DNA of 64,000 nt, from positions 8,529,001-8,593,000 of the forward strand of contig NC_084725.1 in assembly GCF_033807575.1 (NCBI RefSeq), written 5' to 3'. The position numbers and the translations under genes are program-made. Shown piece by piece: positions 57,161 to 64,000 of this stretch; within the stretch, counting starts at the first letter, position 1; every line of letters begins with the position of its first letter. The notes beneath the pieces were generated by a model. The model had not been told where the DNA came from and did no database searches. It worked only from the letters and a program-made list of their open reading frames with translations. The DNA comes from Cydia pomonella (taxonomy: Eukaryota; Arthropoda; Insecta; Lepidoptera; Tortricidae).

Positions 57161-57287
57161 CAGTCGCCATCAGATATATCGGAGCGCTCACAAATATCTG
57201 AACACGCCTCTATTGTCAAGGGGCGTTAAAGTGCGTGTTCAGATATTTTTGAGCACCTCTGCCGCCCGATATATCTGATGGTGACTG
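57161..57287. mobile_element. Tc1/mariner-like MITE ('CAGTCGCC')
   Basis: A 127-bp body lies between TA dinucleotides (57159-57160 and 57288-57289). The left end is CAGTCGCCATCAGATATATC and the right end, reversed, CAGTCACCATCAGATATATC. The inverted arms continue through 'caaatatctgaacacgc' and 'gcgtgttcagatatttttg'. CAGT ends plus TA duplication point to Tc1/mariner transposase in trans. Confidence 0.8.
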
Positions 57288-57603
57288 TACGTACGGAAAT
57301 TATAAATTACCTTATATTTCTGTATCGTGTTATTTTAATTCGTTAATGTTCTGTGTTTTAAGGCGATGCGTCTCCCACCAGGGGGCGTACAGTGACCGCA
57401 GTTTTATATCTTTTTGTACGAATCATATTGTTTTCGTAATTATTTGCTTTGAATTTAATGGGTCTATTTTAACGACGGTATTTATTTTATATTTAATGAT
57501 GACGCAATCTTAAATATATTTATATACAATAAAAACAAATATAAATATATAATTACGTGTTAATATGTTTTGTTACTAACTCCATTAAATCTATCTATTT
57601 TAT

Positions 57604-57775
57604 ACAATACAATACAATACAATACAAATATTTATTGCACTTGTATACGGACAAACAGTACAACGAAAAGGTACAGCAATTCAAGTAGAGGTAAACAGGT
57701 GGTCTTATGGCTAAAAAGCGATCTCTTCAAGGTGACCTTTTGTATGAATTACCATAAGGTTATAATACCCTTGTT
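57604..57775 (-). mobile_element. LINE 3' region with (TTGTA)n tail
   Basis: On the minus strand it reads 'gaagagatcgctttttagcc', 'ataagaccacctgtttacc' and 'gtgcaataaatatttgtatt', then a tail of TGTAT repeats (plus 'caatacaatacaatacaat'). AATAAA lies just before the tail. It is a severely 5'-truncated element, same family as 41870-41990. Confidence 0.65.
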
Positions 57776-57886
57776 TTAATTTAATTTAAATGCGATTTCA
57801 TAGAAACACCTACTTGACATGTAATTTGGCGTCATTAATAAAGTATTTGTGGATCATCAAAATAAGAAATATTATAAAATAACTTT

Positions 57887-58143
57887 GACGACCGGTCTGG
57901 CCTAGTGGGTAGTGACCCTGCCTATGTAGCTGATGGTCCCGGGTTCAAATCCTGGTAAGGGCATTTATTTGTGTGACGAGCACGGATATTTGTTCCTGAG
58001 TCATGGGTGTTTTCTATGTATTTAATAAGTATTTATATATATCGTTGTCTAAGTACCCACAACACAAGCCTTATTGTATTGAGCTTACTGTGGGACTTTG
58101 GTCAATTTGTGTAATAATGTCCTACAATATTTATTTATTATTT
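57887..58143 (+). mobile_element. tRNA-headed SINE, copy 2
   Basis: It begins GACGACCGGTCTGGCCTAGT, has the B box GGGTTCAAATCC at 57941-57952, the middle 'cctgagtcatgggtgtttt' and the end 'gtgtaataatgtcctacaat' with an ATTT tail. It carries a 4-base insertion (TATT) relative to 58441 in 'gccttattgtattgagc'. Target duplication is not certain. Confidence 0.85.
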
Positions 58144-58440
58144 GGATAAATCAAAATAATGATTCCCAAATAATATCCATCAGGAGCTAGGAGGTCTCCG
58201 CTTTTCAAGTTCATACCAAATATCCTGGGTCAAATTTTTTTAACTAGTTGTCTTATTTCATATTTCTTGGGGACAAAAAGCAATACAACGCAAATCATTT
58301 TGATCCTGTAGATTTTCGTCCTTTATCCGTTACCCTAATTTACCTTTAAACAGTTGGCTACGTGCATGTCTTATTAAGCATTAAGAAAATTAATCGTCTT
58401 TATTATAATGATATTATATAACTATAGATATTATATTAGA

Positions 58441-58692
58441 CGACCGGTTTGGCCTAGTGGGTAGTGACCCTGCCTACGAAGCCGATGGTCCCGGGTTCAA
58501 ATCCTGGTAAGGGCATTTATTCGTCTGATGAGCATGGATATTTGTTCCTGAGTCATGGGTGTTTTCTATGTATTTAAGTATTTATAAATATTTATATGTT
58601 ATATATATCGTTGTCTAAGTACCCTCAACACAAGCCTTATTGAGCTTACTGTGGGACTTAGTCAATTTGTGTAATAATGTCCTATAATATTA
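58441..58692 (+). mobile_element. tRNA-headed SINE, copy 3, with target duplication
   Basis: Full-length copy with an A box in GGCCTAGTGGGTAGTG and the B box at 58493-58503. Exact 13-bp repeats ATATTATATTAGA at 58428-58440 and 58693-58705 flank it. Same orientation as copy 2, which lies about 300 bp upstream. Confidence 0.9.
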
Positions 58693-58705
58693 ATATTATA
58701 TTAGA

Positions 58706-59712
58706 TACATTCATACAAAAGGAGCACAAAAAATACTTCCATATATAGTTCGATACCTACGAAGAAGTCTGTTATTTTTGATTAATTTTCGCATTCCATT
58801 CAGAATCTTTGTCCTACTCGTTAAATATAAGCTTGTCTCTATCTTTATCGGTGAGCGGGAACTCGTTAGGACGTGCACATTTTTCGCTTGCCCATGTGCG
58901 AATAAAGGCAACTTGTACAATGTAGCCACAAGGTAAGCGCTTCAATTTTGGGACGGGTAACGCGTATAACATATCTTGAGCTATAATAAATAATTACTTT
59001 ATTATTGACTATTTTTTCCTCTCTCTGAAATGAGGGTTCATTAACCTAAGGTCATCAACCGACGTCTGTATCACTAATCTCTATATTAAAATAAGTAGTT
59101 AAACATTATTGAATCATCCTTATAATCATTTTTAAATACCTTCCCTATAAAATTCTCACAAAACCCGGAGCAAACGCATTCGTAGATAATAACAGGCAGG
59201 TTATACGACAAGGACAGCTATATGGAGGTGTGATGAGTGTGAAGGAGAGGCTAGAGTCATAAATATAACGCAGCTGGGTTCTTACCAGATATCTTTTTCT
59301 TCCAAAAACGAGGATCGCTGGTCGTTTACGAGTACGCTTGTACAGTCGCGGGCGCATGTTTTATGGAGTTTTTAATTTTATACCCATGTCTGTCTGTTTG
59401 CTGCCGTTGAATAAATAAGTAAATAGTAAGTATGTATATTTATTTACGATATCTCCTTCCTACAATTTGTTTAGAAAACTATACAAGTTTAGCTTCATGC
59501 GAGCCAGGAAGTGACTGCACTAAGGGGATAGTTATTTGTGCAAGAAGAGAGGAAAGTTGGTTTTTCTTGCGAGTGTTGATTTTGAGTCTTGAGTAAGCGA
59601 AAGATTCTATATTTGAATCACTCGCTTCGCTCAAGTTAGAAGCTTGAGCGTAGCGAGGGACTCAAAAACATGAGATGTAAAATAACTTTGCTGTCGTGTG
59701 ACACATACAACT
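58706..59712. other. No gene; one palindromic spot
   Basis: 'ctcgcttcgctcaagttaga' followed by 'agcttgagcgtagcgag' (59629-59660) is an imperfect palindrome. The stretch near 59436-59486 resembles 60299-60345 in direct orientation ('tatttatt.acgatatc', '.ttgttta.gaaa'). Confidence 0.35.
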
Positions 59713-59916
59713 TTTCACCTCAGTAGTGAGAACATATTAAAGGGTAAAAAAATTCAATATCAAGTAAAGTTAACCACATTTATTTAGATTCATGAATGAA
59801 AGGCATCATCATTACCTATGACGAAAGCTAGTCTCACTCCCTGGAGTGAGGAAACTCGCACTTTCGTCACTCCCCGGAGTGACGAAAGTAGGCTTGTTCG
59901 AGCTGCTGAGGTGAAA
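59713..59916. mobile_element. Fold-back element, about 204 bp
   Basis: The ends are TTTCACCTCAGTAGTGAGAA and, reversed, TTTCACCTCAGCAGCTCGAA (18 of 22 match). Inside lie two smaller palindromes, 'cactccctggagtg' and 'cactccccggagtg', the second within TTCGTCACTCC/GGAGTGACGAA. Confidence 0.6.
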
Positions 59917-59946
59917 AAAATATTTCAAATAGCTTTAGTCTGGTTA

Positions 59947-60110
59947 GTCACCTTACTGATGATCGTAGAGTTGTAGGTATTCTTAAGAAAAGAGCTTACA
60001 AGCCGGCAACGCACTTGCTACCCTACTGGTGATGCAGTTGTCCATGAGCAACGGTAATTACTTACCATCAGGCGATTTGTCTGCTAGTTTGCCTCCTATA
60101 TCATACAAAA
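59947..60110 (+). mobile_element. LINE 3' end with oligo(A), left outer arm
   Basis: The plus strand reads 'agccggcaacgcacttgcta', 'gtccatgagcaacggtaatt', 'acttaccatcaggcgatttg' and 'gcctcctatatcatac' then A8. It is the same family as 43291. Positions 59947-60070 are also the inverted counterpart of 62301-62412. Confidence 0.7.
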
Positions 60111-60117
60111 AAAATGG

Positions 60118-60250
60118 GACTAACATCTCCGCCGACCCGGCTACCCAACCCAATCGCCTTACCATAATAATTGCAAGCGACTCGCTCATTGCATATCAAG
60201 GAAGCTACCGTTCATAAATTGAACGTACTTTAACGAACTACAAAAAGAGG
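60118..60250. repeat. Inverted-repeat arm, left
   Basis: This stretch of about 130 bp ('actaacatctccgccgaccc' to 'cgaactacaaaaagagg') is the reverse complement of 61981-62104 with about 85-90% agreement by eye. It holds 'gcgactcgctcattgcatat' and 'caaggaagctaccgttca', identical in both arms. Confidence 0.8.
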
Positions 60251-60510
60251 TGAGTGAATTATACGTAATTAAAAAAATACCATTTACGAGTGCATACCTA
60301 TATTTATTAACGATATCTTACACATTTTGTTTACGAAACGATACATGTACAAATACAAATTATTAATTTATAACGCCAAGTTACATGTCATGTGCATGAT
60401 GGTTTTAATATCATTAGGTACATATTCAATTTAATTATTACACATTTAACACATTTAATTTAAGTATCTATGCTTTATAAAACTAGATTATAGTAAATAA
60501 TATTACATTA

Positions 60511-60627
60511 CGATACAAGTGCGAAAAATAGGAAATTTGAAACGAGTAGCGATAAATTAAAACACGACCGAAGGGAGTGTTTTAAATCGACACGAGTTGC
60601 GAATTACCTATTCGCACATGTATCGTA
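60511..60627. mobile_element. Fold-back element (CGATACAAGTGCG ends)
   Basis: CGATACAAGTGCGAAAAATA at the left pairs with TATTCGCACATGTATCG at the right. Inside, 'taaaacac' pairs with 'gtgtttta', and 'cgagtagcg' answers 'cgagttgcg' as a direct echo. It is non-coding and lies next to another fold-back. Confidence 0.6.
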
Positions 60628-60633
60628 CAACGT

Positions 60634-60729
60634 TTTACAGTACATATGGCCCTTTAAATGTTCGGCACAGTAACTTAATATGCTAATTTTCGCACTAGTG
60701 CGATAAAGTAGCACCATATGTACTGTAAA
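60634..60729. mobile_element. Fold-back element (TTTACAGTACATATGG ends)
   Basis: Perfect 16-bp terminal arms TTTACAGTACATATGG (60634-60649) and CCATATGTACTGTAAA (60714-60729). The interior carries the palindrome CGCACTAGTGCG. The element is 96 bp. TTTACAG/CTGTAAA ends are reminiscent of Tc1-like CAGT termini after TA. Confidence 0.7.
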
Positions 60730-61178
60730 TAATATTTATATGTTAAGGAGATCGAAGAACTCGTCTATGGTACTAATTATCAGCACTTTCGCGCCCGCCA
60801 GTCCAGTAGCATCCAGTCAATAAATCTGAATAGGCCTTATTGGAGGCATGCGATATCGCTATATCATACGTACTTATGTTTTATTTCATTCCTCGTCATA
60901 GGTGACATAGTTATTTGGAAATTTTGGGTGTAAGATTAAATTTATCAAGCACATACATCTCCAATACTGACCATTTTTAAATTAATTGAAAAATATAAAA
61001 ATACACCGTTAAAGTAGAATTTATTTATCAACACATTTCAAGTAAACCAAATAACATAAATATTGTATCAAAACTTATAAACTAAACTAAATTATAACCA
61101 TCGAAGTTAATACTAAATAGAAAAAAAAATGTATCCAAAATTTTCTCGAAACTTATGTGCGAAGTATTATAGCTTAAA

Positions 61179-61320
61179 TTAACCCTTTGAACGCTTTATG
61201 TCTTAAACACGAACATACCGGGCGCATGGGAGCTAATGTAAACCTTACTTGAAAGCGTGAAAGTTACTTTGACATCATCCGCCATAACGCCCATGATACC
61301 TATAGTTATTTAGTTGTCTT
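61179..61320. repeat. TTAA-starting dispersed repeat, one end only
   Basis: TTAACCCTTTGAACGC at the left and 'ggcgcatgggagctaatgta', 'cttgaaagcgtgaaagttac' and 'ccataacgcccatgata' inside resemble a lepidopteran repeat with inverted 'aaccctttgaacgc' ends. The right end is missing here. Confidence 0.4.
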
Positions 61321-61886
61321 TCCTTGGCGGGGCATGACTAGTAAGGAGGACTTTAGGTGTTCTTGGCGTTTAAAAATTCCTTTCCTAATTTCGACTTAGT
61401 TTAATGTTAGTTAAGTTTATGTACAGACGCGATCGCTTGGACTGGTCTCCACGGAAGACCAGCGTCAAGAGACCTGAAAGGTAACTTGACATCAAGCTGT
61501 GACGACGTCAGTGACGTTTATACTTTTTACTAATAAATGTGTTTTAATAGATTTAAGGAATATTGTAAGCGTCCTGAATAAAATTTTCTTTTATATCGCA
61601 CATTCCGTGGTGTTTGGTGTTCCGCATGTTTATGCAAAGTTTCATGTCGTTTTAAAATGAGAGCTTATCTTCGATACTATGGAAGCTGCTTTTTGGCTAT
61701 GGGTTCTTGTGATGTGACCCTTAACTCGCCTGCGCTTCCAACCAATGATAACACAAACCTGGTTATAATTAATCGCTACTTAGACGCGTGCGCATCCATT
61801 GCCCCATTGCAAAACATCATATCTCCATATTACTTTACATAACACACCGTCTTTTCTTGCCAGCATATCGGTTACGCGCTCGCTGT
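61321..61886. other. No gene recognised
   Basis: It holds a hairpin CTGGTCT-CCACGGA-AGACCAG (61441-61461) followed by polyadenylation-like 'gtcctgaataaaattttc' (61571-61588). Possibly the 3' end of an unknown retroelement. Confidence 0.3.
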
Positions 61887-61894
61887 TATAAAAG
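61887..61894 (+). promoter_or_regulatory. Strong TATA box, no gene assigned
   Basis: TATAAAAG in 'gttataaaagggcgtaact' is a near-ideal TATA box. It lies within the spacer of the large inverted repeat, about 90 bp from the right arm, and could belong to the element itself. No reading frame follows. Confidence 0.25.
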
Positions 61895-61980
61895 GGCGTA
61901 ACTCCGTACTTATTTCTATATTAAATAGTCTTTTTGTAGTTTATATGTTTGTAATGTGAGATCGAGTCGTGTTCTCATTC

Positions 61981-62104
61981 GCCTCTTCTTGTAGTTCGTT
62001 AAAGTATAAATTGAACGGTAGCTTCCTTGATATGCAATGAGCGAGTCGCTTGTAATTATTATAGTAAGGTGATTGGGTTGGGTATTCCGGTCGGCGATGT
62101 TAGT
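61981..62104. repeat. Inverted-repeat arm, right
   Basis: Counterpart of 60118-60250 on the opposite strand. Arms and outer segments together form an imperfect inverted duplication spanning 59947-62412 with a 1.7-kb spacer. Confidence 0.8.
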
Positions 62105-62300
62105 TCAATTAACATTTTTCTTTTAATGAGGCGAACCTAATGAAGGATCTTAATACCAACACTTTCGTGAAACACTGACATATTAAATGTCCTGCTAAAC
62201 TCCTGACGTCACTCCTCGGTACGGAGGGAAACATGTCGAGCGTTTTAGACTTAAAATACGTGAGTGACCCGTTTTAACATATTTAATATAACAGACGAAT

Positions 62301-62412
62301 TCGTAAGTAATTACCGTTGCTCATGGACACCTGCATCACCAGTGGGGTTGCAAGAGCGTTACAGGCTTTAAGCTCTTTTCTTGATGACCATCAGCTTCCC
62401 GGGTAAGGTGAC
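62301..62412 (-). mobile_element. LINE 3'-end copy, right outer arm
   Basis: The plus strand reads 'cgtaagtaattaccgttgct', 'catggacacctgcatcacca', 'gtggggttgcaagagcgtta' and 'taagctcttttcttgatg'. It mirrors 59947-60070. Its 3' part is cut short ('acagacgaattcgtaagtaa' lacks the gcctgatgg core). Confidence 0.65.
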
Positions 62413-62482
62413 TACTGATACTGACTAATCACTAACCAGGCAAATCTAATTGGAATGTTTTTCTCCTTAGGACAGTTACGTC

Positions 62483-62715
62483 TTGGCTCGCACAAATACG
62501 AAATCTCGAAATCGCGAATCTCGGAAATTCTGGAATGAACTGTCGCCCGCGATATTCCGGACCGAATGGACCGATACAACCTTCAAACCATTTCAAACCT
62601 TCAAGAAACAGTGTTCGTTCTCCCATCTTAAGGGCGCGTGCTACTGTAATTGCTTACTATCAGGAACTTCGTCTGCTTCCTGTAGTCTACATTAGCATAC
62701 ATGAGCCTCATACAT
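62483..62715 (+). pseudogene. LINE ORF2 end continuing into 'cttaccatcagg' tail
   Basis: The plus strand reads KFWNELSPAIFRTEWTDTTF, then FKPFQTFKKQCSFSHLKG. The pattern '.WN.LP..VF......TFK..V...L.G' is the post-RT end of lepidopteran LINE ORF2. It then runs straight into 'gctactgtaattgcttacta', 'tcaggaacttcgtctgcttc' and 'ctgtagtctacattagc', a diverged form of the 3' end found alone at 2925, 43291, 59947 and 63171. This shows those dispersed pieces to be LINE 3' ends. The frame is open to a stop at 62693-62695. The 5' side is missing. Confidence 0.55.
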
Positions 62716-63170
62716 CATAAAAAATGTTATGGATTTTTATTATTTGAACCCTAAATTGATCAAAATTAACGTGAGCGTTCTGCGCATATTTAAAGGTATC
62801 TAGTTGATACCTAACCTTCTAGTTAGTGCACTTTATTTGCAATTTGTATTAATGACTCGTAACGTTTATCTTTCGATTCGTTTTACATCGTTTTCGCGGT
62901 ACCGCGGCCCGGTAAAGTGATACGACTCAGGTGCTTTCATAGGCTAAGAGCTTTAGTAATGATAATCTACACTATATTTACGTTTCTCACTACAGTAGCT
63001 CGTAAAAGCTCTCATTTTTCTTTAAAAACTGATCAGAAAGTTGCATTTTATCCACAACTGGTAAAGTGATCTGGTGCAAAGTTTTAGTTGAATCCTCATG
63101 TTGGCTGGTATACTTGATTTTAATTGATATATATGTTTAATGATGTTAATATGGATTTGATTTAAAATGT
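62716..63170. other. No recognised feature
   Basis: Nothing supported. CGGTACCGCGG at 62898-62908 is a small GC-rich palindromic spot. Confidence 0.4.
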
Positions 63171-63300
63171 TTTTTTATGATATAGGATAGGAAGCATACG
63201 AGCAGACGAATCGCCTGATGCTAAGCGATTACCGCCGCCTATGGATACCCGCAACACCAGAGGAGTTGTAACCTTGTAAGTACGTTGCTGGCACCATTAC
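63171..63300 (-). mobile_element. LINE 3' end with oligo(A)
   Basis: The plus strand has a T-run, then 'tatgatataggataggaagc', 'gcagacgaatcgcctgatgc', 'taagcgattaccgccgccta' and 'acccgcaacaccagagg'. It is the same family as 43291. Confidence 0.7.
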
Positions 63301-63567
63301 CATTTATATTTTACGCGTTGGTGTGGTAAAACATTTTGTGTTTCGGTCGGGAGCAAAGCTTGTAATGTGCTTTGAATCGTGCCTTGAATCCCTCGCTCCG
63401 CTAAATAAAAGTGTAATTAAATATTTAGAATAATTAGATTCGCTTTTCTAACGAATGATAGGAAGATAGTAACCTAAACTAGCGTCTATAAGCGTTTACA
63501 CAATTAAGAAACTTAGTCCTTAATACCGTAAACGGGTCTGTAGGTATTTCCCAATGTTTCCAATATT

Positions 63568-63645
63568 TTTATACTACGTCGGTGGCAGACCAGCATACGG
63601 CCCGCCTGATGGTAAACAGTCTCCGTAGCCTATGGACGCCTGCAA
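63568..63645 (-). mobile_element. LINE 3' end / SINE tail, truncated
   Basis: 'tttttatactacgtcggtgg', 'agcatacggcccgcctgatg' and 'gtagcctatggacgcctgca' match the first third of 35842-36050. The copy stops abruptly at 'actattaaaataattg'. Confidence 0.7.
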
Positions 63646-64000
63646 CTATTAAAATAATTGCATTTTTGTATTGTCAACTCTTAGCCTATGAATGCAACAA
63701 GATTATCACCACACGTAAATACAGGGTAACTGCAAAGTTATAGCAATTTATTAATACAAGAAGCATGTTACGGAAGGCTTCGCCTTACCGATTATCGTGA
63801 AATAATGTAGATTACCTAGGTAGTCTAGACATATATCTATGAGTGAAACGTTCAAAGAACTCCGGTTAATTGCAGTAAATTGTTAAAAGTAATTTACGAG
63901 TAAATAAATATCCGTCGATGTTATCTAGATACAAATGTTACTTACGGCTGTGGCGAGGCGACCCAAAGTGAATCTTCTGACACCAAAGACCGCCATGCTT
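63646..64000. other. No recognised feature
   Basis: AT-rich to the window edge. Nothing identified. Confidence 0.4.

Noticed and set aside
57856..58157. 'atcaaaataa' on both sides of the SINE at 57887 as its target duplication
   Set aside because: The left copy is about 25 bases away from the SINE start, so it does not fit a target duplication.

Overview
The window looks like intergenic or intronic DNA from a moth or butterfly (Lepidoptera). It is AT-rich by eye, has no operons or bacterial signals, and is crowded with dispersed repeats of kinds familiar from lepidopteran genomes: tRNA-headed SINEs, LINE 3' ends carrying the 'cttaccatcagg' motif, the 'agggttccgtag' family with GACA microsatellites, and many short fold-back (MITE-like) elements. 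I found no host protein-coding gene that I can defend. Family names for repeats rest on recognition from memory and were not searched.

Layout. 0-12 kb: a G-quadruplex-prone run, a SINE tail, a fold-back element beside a LINE ORF1 relic, a 126-bp tandem duplication, two small DNA-transposon-like elements, a perfect 22-bp hairpin, and an LTR remnant with a tRNA-Lys-type primer binding site. 12-23 kb: an unexplained region open on both strands, several fold-back elements including a Tc1/mariner-like family with TA target duplications, and long featureless AT-rich DNA. 22.7-26.4 kb: pieces of several LINEs (a tiny reverse-transcriptase relic, a 5'-truncated element with an oligo(A) tail, two tandem LINE-end repeats and a frameshifted ORF2 tail). 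28-36 kb: fold-backs, an almost full-length 'agggttccgtag' repeat, a complete SINE with a 14-bp target duplication and a second LINE ORF1 relic.

36.5-38 kb holds the best coding region: an open 384-codon stretch of non-LTR reverse transcriptase on the minus strand, 5'-truncated and therefore dead on arrival. 39-49 kb: a diverged tandem repeat, LINE tails, a SINE with a LINE-type tail, more fold-backs and a LINE ORF2 tail. 48.8-51.7 kb is the most host-gene-like part: a 3'UTR-like block, a full SINE, a possible non-coding first exon on the minus strand and a small cluster of GCGCCATCTA motifs. 51.8-52.3 kb shows one LINE inserted in another, with a 16-bp target duplication. 54-64 kb: a small LINE insertion with a 12-bp target duplication, two SINEs, several MITEs and a large imperfect inverted repeat (59.9-62.4 kb).

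The elements do not act as a pathway. They record successive waves of insertion: autonomous LINEs supplied the machinery, while SINEs, an apparent ORF1-only LINE derivative and MITEs used machinery in trans. I see no defence system, gene cluster or other clearly new biological system. The most interesting items are the nested LINE insertion, the two ORF1-only LINE relics that share one 3' terminus, the link between a common dispersed repeat and a LINE ORF2 end, and the large inverted repeat.
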